A stretch of 64,000 nucleotides of DNA, from NCBI RefSeq assembly GCF_007066085.1, contig NZ_CP041405.1:6355501-6419500 (forward strand), in the 5' to 3' direction. Positions 55,095 to 64,000 of the stretch are shown here, piece after piece. Position 1 is the stretch's first letter, and every line of letters begins with the position of its first letter. The notes under the pieces are model-generated. The model did no database searches. It had not been told where the DNA came from and was given only the letters and a program-made list of their open reading frames with translations. Origin of the DNA: Paenibacillus thiaminolyticus (GTDB taxonomy: Bacteria; Bacillota; Bacilli; Paenibacillales; Paenibacillaceae). Position numbers and translations under genes: made by a program.

Positions 55095-56806
55095 GTTTTC
55101 GCATGAGCAGACGCCAGTATGCGGACATGTACGGACCAACGGTCGGCGATGCGGTCCGCTTGGCGGATACGGATTTGTTCATCGAGATTGAGAAGGACTT
55201 CACTCGATACGGGGATGAAGCGAAGTTCGGCGGCGGCAAGTCGATCCGTGACGGAATGGGCCAGCATCCGCTGATTACCCGCGATGAGGGTGCAATGGAT
55301 CTGGTGATCACGAACGCGATTATCATCGATTATACCGGCATCTATAAAGCGGATATCGGGATCCGCGACGGAAAAATCGCCGGAATCGGTAAGAGCGGCA
55401 ATCCCCTCGTCATGGATGGGGTTGATCTGATTATCGGAGCGTGCACGGAAATTCTCGCTGCGGAGGGTCTGATTGTCACGGCGGGGGGCATTGATACGCA
55501 TGTTCATTTTATTAATCCGGCGCAGGTCGAGCATGCTTTGGCCTCCGGCTTGACGACCTTGATCGGTGGCGGCACCGGCCCGGCGGAGGGCTCGAAGGCG
55601 ACGACCTGCACCCCGGGGCAATGGAACATGCACCGGATGCTGGAAGCCTCGGAAGGGCTGCCTATCAATGTCGGCTTCCTGGGCAAGGGAAGCGGCGCAA
55701 CGGAGGAGCCGATGGCTGAACAGATTCGTGCCGGAGCCATCGGCTTGAAGGTGCACGAGGATTGGGGAGCGACGGCATCCGCCATTGATTATGCGCTTCG
55801 TGTCGCTGACAAATATGATGTTCAGGTCGCACTCCACTCCGATACGCTTAACGAGGGCGGGTTCGTGGAAGATACGATTGCCGCCATCCGCGGCCGTATC
55901 ATTCACACGTATCATACCGAGGGCGCCGGCGGGGGCCATGCGCCGGACATGATCAAAATGGCCGGCCTCGCCAATGTGCTGCCGAGCTCGACCAATCCGA
56001 CCCGCCCGTTCACGGTAAATACGGTGGACGAGCATCTGGATATGCTGATGGTCTGCCATCATCTCGATCCGAGCGTGCCGGAGGATGTGGCCTTCGCGGA
56101 TTCCCGGATTCGCGCCGAGACGATTGCGGCGGAAGATATTTTGCATGATATCGGCGTATTCAGTATGGTTAGCTCCGATTCGCAGGCGATGGGCCGCGTC
56201 GGGGAAGTTGTCACGCGGACGTGGCAGACGGCGGACAAGATGAAGAAGCAGCGCGGCAAGCTGGCAGAGGATGCCGGCATGGCAGGAGACAACTACCGGG
56301 TGAGACGGTACGTGGCGAAATATACGATTAACCCGGCACTGACGCATGGCATCGCTGATTACGTCGGTTCGATCGAAGTCGGGAAAATGGCTGATCTGGT
56401 GCTGTGGAACCCGGCCTTTTTCGGAGTAAAGCCGGATCTTGTGTTGAAGAATGGCTTCGTAGTCATGAGCTTGATGGGGGACGCCAATGCTTCGATTCCG
56501 ACGCCGCAGCCGTACAATTATCGCCCGATGTATGCGGCGGCAGGCAAGGCGCTTGGCCGCAGCTCGGTGACTTTTATGTCCCAGGCTGCTCTTGACGAGG
56601 ATGTGCCCGGGAAGCTGGGCCTGAACAAGATCGTCCTGCCGGTAGGCGGCATTCGCCGCATCACGAAGCGGGATATGGCATTGAACGGAGAGACGCCGGA
56701 TATTTTCGTCGATCCGCAGACTTATGAGGTGCGGGTGAACGGAGAACTGCTGACTTGCGAGCCGGTAGATGTGGTGCCGATGGCGCAGCGGTATTTCTTG
56801 TTCTGA
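55091..56806 (+). CDS. ureC: Urease alpha (catalytic) subunit
   Basis: A 571-residue catalytic subunit. Nickel ligands are in [10 protein letters not shown] (HxH) and HSDTLNE plus [15 protein letters not shown]. The carbamylated bridging Lys220 lies in GLKVHEDWG. The mobile flap with catalytic His reads MVCHHLD. All known active-site positions look intact, so the enzyme should be functional once assembled. It overlaps ureB and is followed after 25 bp by ureE. Confidence 0.98.
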   Translation: MSFRMSRRQYADMYGPTVGDAVRLADTDLFIEIEKDFTRYGDEAKFGGGKSIRDGMGQHPLITRDEGAMDLVITNAIIIDYTGIYKADIGIRDGKIAGIGKSGNPLVMDGVDLIIGACTEILAAEGLIVTAGGIDTHVHFINPAQVEHALASGLTTLIGGGTGPAEGSKATTCTPGQWNMHRMLEASEGLPINVGFLGKGSGATEEPMAEQIRAGAIGLKVHEDWGATASAIDYALRVADKYDVQVALHSDTLNEGGFVEDTIAAIRGRIIHTYHTEGAGGGHAPDMIKMAGLANVLPSSTNPTRPFTVNTVDEHLDMLMVCHHLDPSVPEDVAFADSRIRAETIAAEDILHDIGVFSMVSSDSQAMGRVGEVVTRTWQTADKMKKQRGKLAEDAGMAGDNYRVRRYVAKYTINPALTHGIADYVGSIEVGKMADLVLWNPAFFGVKPDLVLKNGFVVMSLMGDANASIPTPQPYNYRPMYAAAGKALGRSSVTFMSQAALDEDVPGKLGLNKIVLPVGGIRRITKRDMALNGETPDIFVDPQTYEVRVNGELLTCEPVDVVPMAQRYFLF

Positions 56807-56831
56807 TACATAACGAGGATGAGGTGGATCT

Positions 56832-57284
56832 ATGATTATCGAACAAATCGCCGGCAGCTTGGCCGATTTGAGCCCCGAGGAGCGGGCAGGCCGTCATATG
56901 GAAAAAGTATTTATGGCGAGCGAAGACATGTTGAAGACGATTCAACGGGTGACGACGGATCACGGCAACGAGATTGGTATCCGGCTCGCGCAGCGGACCG
57001 AGCTCAAGGACGGAGACATTCTATATATGGATGACAATAATATGATCGTGATCGAAGTGATGCCTGATGATGTGCTTATCATTCAGCCGCGCTCGATCCG
57101 GGAGATGGGCGAGATCGCCCATAAGCTGGGCAACCGCCATTTGCCGGCGCAGTTCGAGGGTGACGCGATGGTCGTCCAGTATGACTATCTGGTGGAGGAA
57201 CAGTTGATGCAGGACGGTATTCCTTTTGCCCGCCAGAACAAGAAAATGAAGCAAGCGTTTCGCCATGTCGGACATAAGCACTAG
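56832..57284 (+). CDS. ureE: Urease accessory protein UreE (nickel chaperone)
   Basis: A 150-residue nickel metallochaperone. It has the N-terminal peptide-binding domain and the central ferredoxin-like domain with LGNRHLPAQF, where the conserved His at the dimer interface binds nickel. It ends HVGHKH, a short His-containing tail. It hands nickel to UreG. Its end overlaps ureF by 20 bp. Confidence 0.94.
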   Translation: MIIEQIAGSLADLSPEERAGRHMEKVFMASEDMLKTIQRVTTDHGNEIGIRLAQRTELKDGDILYMDDNNMIVIEVMPDDVLIIQPRSIREMGEIAHKLGNRHLPAQFEGDAMVVQYDYLVEEQLMQDGIPFARQNKKMKQAFRHVGHKH

Positions 57285-58038
57285 CTCGCTGCTCACGCTG
57301 CTGCAGTGGTGCGATTCGAACTTCCCGTCGGGCGCATTCAATCATTCGTTCGGCCTCGAGACGTATATGCAGGCCGGCCAGGTGACAGACAAGGCATCGT
57401 TCAAGCTCTGGCTGGAGGCGTATGTGCTCGAGCAGTTGGTATTCAATGATCTGCTGGCATGCCGTCTTGCCTATGAAGCGCTGGAGGGGAATGCGCTGAA
57501 TACAAATGAACTGAATGCAAATGAACTGAATGCAAATGTGCTTGAGGCAAACGAGCAGGAGGCAAATGAGTTGGAAGAGATATGGCGCCTGGATCGGCTG
57601 ATGGCGATCCAGTGCATGCCGCGGGAGACGCGGGAGGGCATGCGCCGTATCGGAGAGAGAATGGTGAAGCTGGCAACCGCTCTGTACGATTCCCCAGCTC
57701 TGGCGCAATACAGCAAGCGGCTGGCCGTAAAGGAATTGTTCGGGCATCCGGCCATAGCCTTCGCTATGATGGCATTCCACGTCGGCGTCGGAAAGGAAAG
57801 CGCCGTGCTGTCTTGTCTGTACTCCTCCGTCTCCGGCATGGTGCAGAACGGGGTGCGGGCGATTCCGCTCGGCCAGACGGACGGGCAGAAGCTGCTCCGG
57901 GAGCTGCAGCCGCTGCTGGAGCAGGCCGCGTATAAGGTGCAGACGCTGACGATCGACGATCTGGGCGTCGTCGCGCCCGGTCTGGAATGCGCCCAGATGA
58001 GGCATGAGCAGCTTCATATCCGGCTGTTCATGTCCTGA
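57265..58038 (+). CDS. ureF: Urease accessory protein UreF with low-complexity insert
   Basis: A 257-residue all-helical accessory protein that forms the UreDFG activation complex. LLTLLQWCDSNFPSGAFNHS and the late AIPLGQTDGQKLL match the family. Between residues about 77 and 103 there is an Asn/Glu/Leu-rich insert (NELNANELNANVLEANEQ) encoded by 15-bp tandem repeats near 57496-57570; normal UreF proteins are about 225-230 residues. It overlaps ureE. Confidence 0.94.
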   Translation: MSDISTSSLLTLLQWCDSNFPSGAFNHSFGLETYMQAGQVTDKASFKLWLEAYVLEQLVFNDLLACRLAYEALEGNALNTNELNANELNANVLEANEQEANELEEIWRLDRLMAIQCMPRETREGMRRIGERMVKLATALYDSPALAQYSKRLAVKELFGHPAIAFAMMAFHVGVGKESAVLSCLYSSVSGMVQNGVRAIPLGQTDGQKLLRELQPLLEQAAYKVQTLTIDDLGVVAPGLECAQMRHEQLHIRLFMS

Positions 58039-58087
58039 GGGGAGCCTGGACGGAGGAATAAATTGATATATAAGGAAGTGATGCAAG

Positions 58088-58699
58088 TTGAGTCTGATTA
58101 AAATCGGCGTGGGTGGCCCTGTAGGTGCAGGCAAAACGATGCTGGTCGAAAAGATCACCCGCATAATGGACGGGCAATACAGCATGGCTGTTATCACGAA
58201 TGATATTTATACGAAGGAAGACGCAAAGATTCTAATGCGCACCGGCGTTCTGCCGGAGGACCGAATTATCGGCGTGGAGACGGGCGGCTGCCCACATACC
58301 GCGATTCGGGAGGATGCATCGATGAATTTCGCGGCGATCGATGAGCTGCTGTCCCGCCATCCGGATCTGGAGATCATCTTCGTCGAGAGCGGCGGCGACA
58401 ATCTGGCCGCGACGTTCAGCCCCGAGCTCGTCGACTTCTCCATCTATATTATCGACGTGGCCCAGGGGGAGAAGATTCCGCGCAAAGGAGGACAAGGCAT
58501 GATTAAATCCGATTTGTTCATTATTAATAAAACGGACCTGGCTCCTTATGTCGGCGCGGATCTGAAGGTGATGGAGGCGGACACGCTGATGTTCCGCGGC
58601 AATAAGCCGTTTTTTTTCACGAATCTGAAGGATGAGCAGGGGCTCGATGAAGTCGTCGCCTGGATTGAAAAACATGCCCTGCTGTCCGGCTTGGAGTAA
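58088..58699 (+). CDS. ureG: Urease accessory GTPase UreG
   Basis: A 203-residue SIMIBI GTPase. The P-loop is [11 protein letters not shown], the metal-binding CPH motif is [13 protein letters not shown], and [13 protein letters not shown] and the [10 protein letters not shown] specificity motif follow. It delivers nickel to the apo-urease using GTP. It starts at TTG with AAGGAAGTG upstream and is spaced by one base from ureD. Confidence 0.96.
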   Translation: MSLIKIGVGGPVGAGKTMLVEKITRIMDGQYSMAVITNDIYTKEDAKILMRTGVLPEDRIIGVETGGCPHTAIREDASMNFAAIDELLSRHPDLEIIFVESGGDNLAATFSPELVDFSIYIIDVAQGEKIPRKGGQGMIKSDLFIINKTDLAPYVGADLKVMEADTLMFRGNKPFFFTNLKDEQGLDEVVAWIEKHALLSGLE

Positions 58700-58700
58700 G

Positions 58701-59522
58701 ATGGCGTCCTGGACAGGCCAACTGGAGCTGAAGGTTGAACATCGCGGCGGCCGTTCAGCCGCTTCCCGCCAATATCATCAGGGGGCATACAAAATCGCCC
58801 GTCCCATCTACCCGGACGGAAGCGGGCAAGTATATTATTATGTCATGAATCCGGGCGGTGGATATGTCGGCGGGGATCGGTACCGGATGGAGCTGGAGCT
58901 CGGGGAAGGCGCGTCCGCACTGATGACGACGCAATCTTCCACCAAAATCTATCGCACGCCGAAGGAGCCGGTATTCCAATTGACGCGCATCGCGCTGGAG
59001 GCAGGAAGCTATCTGGAGTGGCTGCCCGATTCGGTCATTGCCTACCGGGACTCCCGGTATCGGCAGCAGACCGAAATCCGGATGGACCGAAGCGCCGCGC
59101 TTATTCTGGGAGAAATCGTAACTCCGGGCTGGTCCCCGGATGGAGCGCATTTCTCGTATGATGAGATTACGTTGAAGACGATGATTGAGATGGACGGGGT
59201 ACCCGTGCTGTTCGATCATTTGAGGCTGCGCCCCGGCGAGCAGCCGATTCGCGGACTTGGCCGCATGGACGGGTATACGCATGTCGGATCGCTGTTCGTC
59301 ATCGGTCCGCTTGCGACCCGCACGTTCATCGAGGAGTTGGCCGAGACACTCGATCTGAACCGGATAGGCTGTATCGGGATGTCGGAGCTCATCATTCCCG
59401 GCTTCGGCGTCCGCATACTGGGAGATTCGTCCCAGGCTATTGAGACGCTGTTCGGGCGAATCGCCAATGCGGTGCGGGAGCGCTGGTTCGGTTGGGGGCC
59501 GATTTCTCTGCGCAAATATTGA
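58701..59522 (+). CDS. ureD: Urease accessory protein UreD (UreH)
   Basis: A 273-residue beta-rich scaffold protein. Recognisable segments are YVMNPGGGYVGGDRY, TTQSSTKIYRTP, YLEWLPDSVIAYRDSRY and a final RNAVRERWFGW-like end. It recruits UreF and UreG to apo-urease. The ATG at 58701 follows the ureG stop by one base with GGAG upstream, so translation is coupled. It is the last gene of the cluster; in other bacteria ureD often comes first, but this order is usual in Gram-positive lineages. Confidence 0.94.
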   Translation: MASWTGQLELKVEHRGGRSAASRQYHQGAYKIARPIYPDGSGQVYYYVMNPGGGYVGGDRYRMELELGEGASALMTTQSSTKIYRTPKEPVFQLTRIALEAGSYLEWLPDSVIAYRDSRYRQQTEIRMDRSAALILGEIVTPGWSPDGAHFSYDEITLKTMIEMDGVPVLFDHLRLRPGEQPIRGLGRMDGYTHVGSLFVIGPLATRTFIEELAETLDLNRIGCIGMSELIIPGFGVRILGDSSQAIETLFGRIANAVRERWFGWGPISLRKY

Positions 59523-59649
59523 TTCCTATTCCAGGCTGTTCCATGTACAATGTACAAAGGAGCAGCCTTCTTCGTGTCGAGATAACCCGTTGGTTCAGGT
59601 GATTCTCTTCACATGGAAAGGATACATAGAGAAAGGTGGTACTGCTTCC

Positions 59650-59913
59650 ATGAAGCCATTGATTTGTACATCATGCGAAAAACCTTTGAATGCGTCGCAA
59701 TGGAGCAGCGACGGAAAATATAAGTCTTGTCCGAGCTGCAGCACGCGCAACGGAACGGAACACGTATTTTTCCCTTATCCCGACAGTTTCGGCACGACGC
59801 CAAAACGGGCTACGGCCGCCCACCCCGAAGGGCCGCAGAGCCACTGCACAAGCTGCCGCGGCACCGGGTCTTCCGCGGGCGAACCGATACTGTGCAGCGC
59901 CGTTGAGCGCTAG
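59650..59913 (+). CDS. Small zinc-knuckle protein of unknown function
   Basis: An 87-residue protein with three Cys pairs: CTSCEK, CPSCSTRNG and CTSCRGTG. The first two should form a zinc ribbon. The third, near the C terminus, resembles a DnaJ-type CxxCxGxG half repeat. The ATG at 59650 has AAGGTGG upstream. Function and partners are unknown. Confidence 0.65.
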   Translation: MKPLICTSCEKPLNASQWSSDGKYKSCPSCSTRNGTEHVFFPYPDSFGTTPKRATAAHPEGPQSHCTSCRGTGSSAGEPILCSAVER

Positions 59914-59978
59914 GGTGGATCAAGCCCGCCGGGCGAGTAACCGGCATTGCGGCCGCCGCCATCGGCGTTGCTCCTTTT

Positions 59979-60024
59979 GGCCTTCTGCAACCGGATTCCT
60001 GCTCCGGTCCGCATGCAGAAGGCC
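59979..60024. other. Long imperfect hairpin, no T tract
   Basis: GGCCTTCTGCA pairs with TGCAGAAGGCC, and inside it ACCGGA pairs with TCCGGT around TTCCTGC. It could be a terminator for the small gene upstream or a structured RNA; no terminal U-run is present on either strand. Confidence 0.4.
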
Positions 60025-60200
60025 GTCCGTCCGGGAGTTCTCTGTTCCGCCCCTTTTTTACACACCTGCCGTCAACCGCCCGTCTCTTCGTATTTTCCCG
60101 CCAACGACAACTTTTCTGCATCCATTTTTTGATCAAAAGTAATAGTTGCTCCGCCTCCTCCGTTTAATTGGGGTGTGAATCTTACGGAGGAGGAAATGAC

Positions 60201-60816
60201 ATGCCGAATTTGGACGATGAATATGGTACTGTAGAAGGTGATCGAGCGAGTAGTAATAGTATAAAATCGCTTAAATATATAATAAAAGGAGACCGACCAT
60301 TGAGAAACTATATTATTTTCGGAGCCAGCCAAGGGCTGGGAGATGCTTTCGTCAAGGGAGTTCCCGAGCGGGGGGACCGAGTATGGATTGTATCCCGAAG
60401 CAGGCCGGACAGCATCGATTTGGTTGACGGCGTTCAAAGACACTGGATCGCGGCAGACTTGTCGCAACAGGATGCCGGCACCATCGTGGCGGAGGCAGTG
60501 CGGAGCGAGACGATAGATGTCCTTATTTATAATGTCGGGATATGGGAAAAAGAAGGCTTCGAGGATCACTGGCATCACCCATGCCTTGCGGGAACATGTT
60601 CGTAAAGACGGGATGGCCGTCACCTGCATCAATCCGGGGGAGCTTGCCGCGGAAATCCCCTATGAAGAAGGCGCCGAAAAGGCGATTGCCGAATACGACG
60701 GCACACGGATTCCGGTTCAAGACATCGTTGCTCTAGTCAAGTGTATCGTAAATCTATCCAAAGTGGCTTGCATAAAAGAAATTCACGTTCCCGCGATAAC
60801 TGATGTGAACGCTTGA
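60201..60816 (+). pseudogene. Short-chain dehydrogenase gene with internal deletion
   Basis: The N-terminal part reads YIIFGASQGLGDAFVKG (the TGxxxGxG cofactor motif of SDRs as GASQGLG) and VLIYNVGIWEKEGFED. The frame then changes and resumes with ITHALREHVRKDGMAVTCINPG and IPVQDIVALVKCI, the C-terminal third of the same enzyme. The middle of about 70 residues with the catalytic Ser-Tyr-Lys is missing. A TTG at 60300 behind AAAAGGAG is the probable original start. An in-frame ATG at 60201 behind GGAGGAGG could give a 33-residue leader. The product should be inactive. Confidence 0.72.
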
Positions 60817-60878
60817 CAGCCTTAGCATGTGGTCAGCGGCGCGGAGGCGCATATAAGCAATAAGGAAGGGGTGAGACG

Positions 60879-61175
60879 ATGATTGTGCATATGACGACAT
60901 TCTATGTCAAGCCGGGAACGGCGAACGACTTCGAGAGCAGCTTTCGGGAAGCGTCGGCGATTTTGGCGGATCGCCCGGGCTATATGAAGCACGAGCTCCA
61001 TAAATGTGTGGAGGTTGCGGATAAGTACATTATGATCGTCCAGTGGAATTCGTTCAAGGATCATCTGCCGGGCTTTACGGCATCGGAATCCTACCTCGAA
61101 TGGAGCATTCTGCTGCAGCCCTTTTTTGAGCGCCCTCCTGTCGCGGAGCATTATGTCGGCATTAGAGTGAAATGA
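60879..61175 (+). CDS. Antibiotic biosynthesis monooxygenase (ABM) fold protein
   Basis: A 98-residue ferredoxin-like ABM protein. The pattern VHMTTFYVKPGTANDFESSF, RPGYMKHELHKC and VQWNSFKDHLPGF is that of YgiN/IsdG-like small monooxygenases, which work as dimers without cofactor or with heme. The His/Asn pair needed for IsdG heme cleavage cannot be assigned, so a role in quinol oxidation or another oxidation is equally possible. AAGGAAGGGG precedes the ATG. Confidence 0.85.
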   Translation: MIVHMTTFYVKPGTANDFESSFREASAILADRPGYMKHELHKCVEVADKYIMIVQWNSFKDHLPGFTASESYLEWSILLQPFFERPPVAEHYVGIRVK

Positions 61176-61277
61176 GACGGCCGGACGGCGGATGTGACGC
61201 AGGAAAGGAGCTGATGCGGAGAGGGCATAGAATGCTGCGAAGGTGATCGATCATCATGCTTTGTTTTCATTTTATTT

Positions 61278-61291
61278 TGTAATCGCTTTCT
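61278..61291. promoter_or_regulatory. cre candidate before the GH8 gene
   Basis: TGTAATCGCTTTCT fits the CcpA consensus TGWAANCGNTNWCA except for the last base. It lies about 160 bp before the glycanase start, where carbon repression would be expected. Confidence 0.45.
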
Positions 61292-61452
61292 TCAAGATTG
61301 GAAATATTCAGTGAGGCGAGCAAGCCGAACGCGCGTTGGAGGAGAGCTTATGTACATAAATCGATTGCATCAATCACGAGGTTACGGATAGGTGTTCGCC
61401 TTGCTCCTGAATGGAATCGCAGGTCAATTTGATAAGGAATGAGGGGAAGAGC

Positions 61453-62847
61453 ATGCAGATGAGGAAATGGAGGCCAGGCAGCGCGCTGAAGCGGGCCATG
61501 GCGCTGATTGTGGCCTGTATGATGCTGCCGGTCCAATTATGGGGGACAGCGGATGCCGGCGCAAAGACGGAGGTTCTGAACGCAGGCGGTCCACAGCGGC
61601 CGTTCCCGCAGCATGTCACTTATGCGAGCGGCACGATCAAGCCGAATCATGTGTCGCAGGCGGCGATGGATAAGGAAGTGGCGTTGCTGTATGACGAATG
61701 GAAAAAGAAGTACCTCAAGCAAAATAAATACGCGGCCGATCAATACTACGTCTGGTATAACGACGGAGGATGGAACGGAGAGGCAATAACCGTCTCCGAA
61801 GCGCACGGGTACGGCATGATGATTACGGCCTTGATGGCGGGGCATGACCCGGATGCGAAGAAGCTGTTCGACGGGATGTATCGTTACTTCCGCGCCCATC
61901 CAAGCGAGATTAACAAGGACCTGATGGCATGGCAGCAGTCCGATACGAATGGCGCGATTATCGATTCGAACGGAGCGAATTCCGCGATTGACGGGGATAT
62001 GGATATCGCCTATGCGCTGCTGCTGGCCGACAAGCAATGGGGGAGTCATGGGGCGATTAATTATTTGGCCGAGGGGAAAAAGGTCATCAACGCCATCATG
62101 AAGAGCGAGGTGCACCCGACGGAATATCATCTGCAGTTGGGCGATTGGGTGCAGGCCTACGACAGCGATCCGGATTATAAGCGGGCGGCTCGGCCATCGG
62201 ACTTCATGCTGCAGCATATGAAGGATTTCCAGGCGGCGACCGGGGATGCGCGCTGGGGCAAGGTTGTGGACAATACGTACGGCATTATTCAACAAGTACA
62301 CAAGAACTTCAGCCCGAAGACGGGGCTGCTGCCGGACTTCCTGTACAAGGACGAGACAGACGGGCAATTCAAGCCGGTCAGCTACCGGAAGTGGAATACC
62401 GATGACGGCAATTTCCTCGAATCGGAGCTGGACGGGGAGTATAATTACAACTCCTGCCGGACGCCATGGCGCATCGCGACCGATTATCTGGTGACGGGGG
62501 ATAAGCGGGCGAAGGCTCAGCTGTCGGCGATGAATGCGTTCATTCGAAGCAACCATGATACGCCAGGGAGCATCTGGTCCGGCTACAAACTGGACGGATC
62601 GGAGCGGCTGAGCGAATGGGAAGGCGGTCTCGACTTCACGGCGCCATTCATGGTCAGCGCAATGATCGACCCTTCGAATCAGCAATGGCTGAATGATCTG
62701 TGGGATTATCACACGGATGCGGCCAACCCTACGGCCCAGGAATGGAAATATTATTACGGCAACACGATCCGCCTGCTGAGCATGATCGTCGTGTCCGGCA
62801 ACTGGTGGTCCCCGAGCACAACGGCAGCCGGCTCGGCAGCGTCCTGA
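61453..62847 (+). CDS. Secreted GH8 glycanase (chitosanase/endoglucanase type)
   Basis: A 464-residue secreted enzyme. A basic start and hydrophobic core (AMALIVACMMLPVQLW) with a probable cut after ADAGA near residue 37 form the signal peptide. The catalytic (alpha/alpha)6 barrel has the general acid Glu in TVSEAHGYGM and the Asp-containing IDGDMDIAYALLLAD, the GH8 signature. It resembles Bacillus/Paenibacillus chitosanase-glucanases; chitosan versus beta-1,4-glucan preference cannot be told. The ATG at 61453 has GAGGGGAAG upstream. A cre candidate and a terminator flank it. Confidence 0.92.
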   Translation: MQMRKWRPGSALKRAMALIVACMMLPVQLWGTADAGAKTEVLNAGGPQRPFPQHVTYASGTIKPNHVSQAAMDKEVALLYDEWKKKYLKQNKYAADQYYVWYNDGGWNGEAITVSEAHGYGMMITALMAGHDPDAKKLFDGMYRYFRAHPSEINKDLMAWQQSDTNGAIIDSNGANSAIDGDMDIAYALLLADKQWGSHGAINYLAEGKKVINAIMKSEVHPTEYHLQLGDWVQAYDSDPDYKRAARPSDFMLQHMKDFQAATGDARWGKVVDNTYGIIQQVHKNFSPKTGLLPDFLYKDETDGQFKPVSYRKWNTDDGNFLESELDGEYNYNSCRTPWRIATDYLVTGDKRAKAQLSAMNAFIRSNHDTPGSIWSGYKLDGSERLSEWEGGLDFTAPFMVSAMIDPSNQQWLNDLWDYHTDAANPTAQEWKYYYGNTIRLLSMIVVSGNWWSPSTTAAGSAAS

Positions 62848-62903
62848 ACGCAGTCTGACTTCCCTGCCGCTCCGCCAGCCGGTATAGCAAGCCCAAGCCA
62901 TCG

Positions 62904-62957
62904 ACAAGCCCAACGGGTTCGTTCTTCAGAGAAGGGAACGCCGTGTTGGGCTTGTTC
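62904..62957 (+). terminator. Terminator after the GH8 gene
   Basis: ACAAGCCCAAC pairs with GTTGGGCTTGT, with an inner GGGTTCGTTC/GGAACGCC arm, followed by TCT. Confidence 0.7.
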
Positions 62958-63096
62958 TATATCGTCGGGTGGGTCAAGGCGAAGGGCGGGCGATTGGCAC
63001 GCCTGCAAAAGTTTTCCTCCATTAGGCATAGTAATCGGGGCGGGTTGTTCAGTATAATGGAGGAGTAAGACTACCTTTGAAAGGTTGTGTAAGGGC

Positions 63097-64000
63097 ATGA
63101 CATTTAGCGAGTATCGTTATGAGCGACCCGATATCGCGCAGATCGGCAAGCAGTTCAAGGAGCATCTGCAGGCATTCAACGCGGCGGAGAGCCTTGAAGA
63201 TCAGGATCGGGCCATGGAGGCCATCAACAAGCTGCGCAGCGTGTTCGATACCCAGATTCAGCTCGTCGAAATTCGTCATTCTATCGACACGAATGATGAG
63301 TTCTACAAGGCGGAGCAGGATTATATGGACGAGATCACGCCGATGTTCCAAGAATACATAACAGATTATTACAAGGCATTGACCGGCTCGAAATTCCGCG
63401 TCGAGCTGGAACAGAAATGGGGCACCCAATTGTTCCAACTGGCGGAGCTGTCGGTGAAGACGTTCCATCCTGACATCATTGAAGATCTGCAGCAGGAGAA
63501 CAAGCTGGCGACGGAATATAACAAGCTGATCGCATCGGCCAAGATTCCATTCGAAGGCGAGGAGCGCACGCTGGCGCAGTTGACGCCGTTCGAGCAGTCG
63601 CCGGATCGGGAATTGAGGCAGCGCGCGTTCGAAGCGCGTTACCAGTTCATGGCGGAGCATGAGTCGGAGTTCGACCGGATCTATGACGAGCTAGTGAAGG
63701 TTCGCACGAAGATGGCGAAGAAGCTGGGGTATGCCAACTTCGTGGAGATGGGTTATGCGCGTATGTGCCGCACCGATTATAATGCCGAGATGGTCGCCAA
63801 CTTCCGCAAGCAGGTGTTGGATGGTATCGTGCCGATAGCGACCAAGCTGCGCGAGCGCCAGCGCAACCGGATTGGCGTCGATACGCTGCGCTTCTACGAC
63901 GAAGGTCTCAGCTTCAAGACGGGGAATGCGACGCCGAAGGGCGATCCGGACTGGATTATCGCGAACGGGGCGAAGATGTATGCCGAATTGTCGCCGGAGA
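63097..64000 (+). CDS. M3-family oligoendopeptidase (PepF-like), 3'-truncated
   Basis: The frame starts at an ATG (63097) and runs off the window, giving 301 residues of an expected 560-600. The N-terminal helical domain matches M3 oligoendopeptidases (YERPDIAQIGKQFKEHL, KTFHPDIIEDLQQENKLATEYNKLIASAKI, MAKKLGYANFVEMGYARM). The zinc-binding HEXXH lies beyond the window. It would cleave peptides in the cytosol. A TATAAT at 63054-63059 is a likely -10 box; the ribosome binding site is weak (AAAGG, 12 bases away). Confidence 0.9.
   Translation, partial: MTFSEYRYERPDIAQIGKQFKEHLQAFNAAESLEDQDRAMEAINKLRSVFDTQIQLVEIRHSIDTNDEFYKAEQDYMDEITPMFQEYITDYYKALTGSKFRVELEQKWGTQLFQLAELSVKTFHPDIIEDLQQENKLATEYNKLIASAKIPFEGEERTLAQLTPFEQSPDRELRQRAFEARYQFMAEHESEFDRIYDELVKVRTKMAKKLGYANFVEMGYARMCRTDYNAEMVANFRKQVLDGIVPIATKLRERQRNRIGVDTLRFYDEGLSFKTGNATPKGDPDWIIANGAKMYAELSPE

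Noticed and set aside
54875-56347. 490-codon open frame antisense to ureB and ureC
   Set aside because: It is the mirror of a highly conserved GC-rich gene, has Arg/His/Asp-rich shadow composition and no family motif.
61537-62913. 458-codon open frame antisense to the GH8 gene
   Set aside because: Shadow frame of a clear secreted glycanase; composition is that of reverse-translated coding DNA.
63048-63055. A third SARP-type heptamer (TTCAGTA)
   Set aside because: It is single, with no partner 11 bp away.

Overview
The window looks like chromosomal DNA of a Paenibacillaceae member, most likely Paenibacillus. The signs are moderately high GC, strong AGGAGG-type ribosome binding sites, frequent TTG and GTG starts, a tRNA-Arg T-box, a guanine riboswitch, LplABC-type sugar transporters, a YcgR/YcgQ pair behind a Zur box, and a complete urease cluster. 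The species cannot be fixed from the sequence alone.

Region 1 (1-7.9 kb) is housekeeping and accessory DNA. It holds a truncated DUF72 gene, a Csp-type copper-storage protein, a decayed GH39 glycosidase, a NAD(P)-binding reductase behind two operator palindromes, the guanine-riboswitch xpt-pbuX operon, a DegV lipid-binding protein, a small zinc-ribbon protein and a second NAD(P)-binding protein. Region 2 (8.1-23.4 kb) is a long co-directional glycan-use cluster: permease, solute-binding lipoprotein, permease, PHP phosphoesterase, LacI regulator, PfkB kinase, GH4, GH38 alpha-mannosidase, metallophosphoesterase, M17 aminopeptidase, HAD phosphatase and GDPD. Three copies of one LacI-type palindrome and a cre site mark its control. 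Region 3 (23.5-31.9 kb) has T-box-argS, a Gln-rich coiled-coil protein, remnants of a Gfo/Idh and an aldo-keto reductase gene, a TetR regulator with a paired SMR efflux pump, a secreted protein, and a multiply frameshifted pseudogene.

Region 4 (32.1-42.4 kb) covers metal, sulfur and small-molecule functions: Zur-box ycgR-ycgQ, a rhodanese and a CoA-disulfide-reductase/rhodanese fusion each behind a CsoR/CstR-type palindrome, an SMP-30 lactonase, a DapA-family aldolase, a histidine kinase with a degraded ATPase domain, MscS and GrpB. Region 5 (42.5-48 kb) is the most distinctive part. It has a response regulator with a BTAD (SARP-like) output, a GGDEF protein, and a 1037-residue sensor with two kinase modules whose first phospho-acceptor His and receiver Asp are both replaced. 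Two promoters here share 11-bp-spaced direct heptamers lying 8 bp from the -10 box, the layout known for actinobacterial SARP regulators. Region 6 (48.5-53.2 kb) has a GH85 endoglycosidase without a signal peptide and an IS1595-like transposase whose promoter sits between two LexA-type boxes. Region 7 (54.3-59.5 kb) is ureABCEFGD. Region 8 (59.6-64 kb) has a small zinc protein, a deleted SDR gene, an ABM-fold monooxygenase, a secreted GH8 glycanase and the start of an M3 oligoendopeptidase.

Several intergenic stretches carry tandem or dispersed repeats: a 28-bp array near 8.2 kb, a 33-34-bp array near 28.6 kb and a 63-bp duplication near 53.4 kb, all containing GGGATAGTGA, plus a separate 35-36-bp array near 51.8 kb. 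A third short motif recurs near 7.1, 28.4 and 51.5 kb. Genes were assigned from motifs read by eye; no database search was run.
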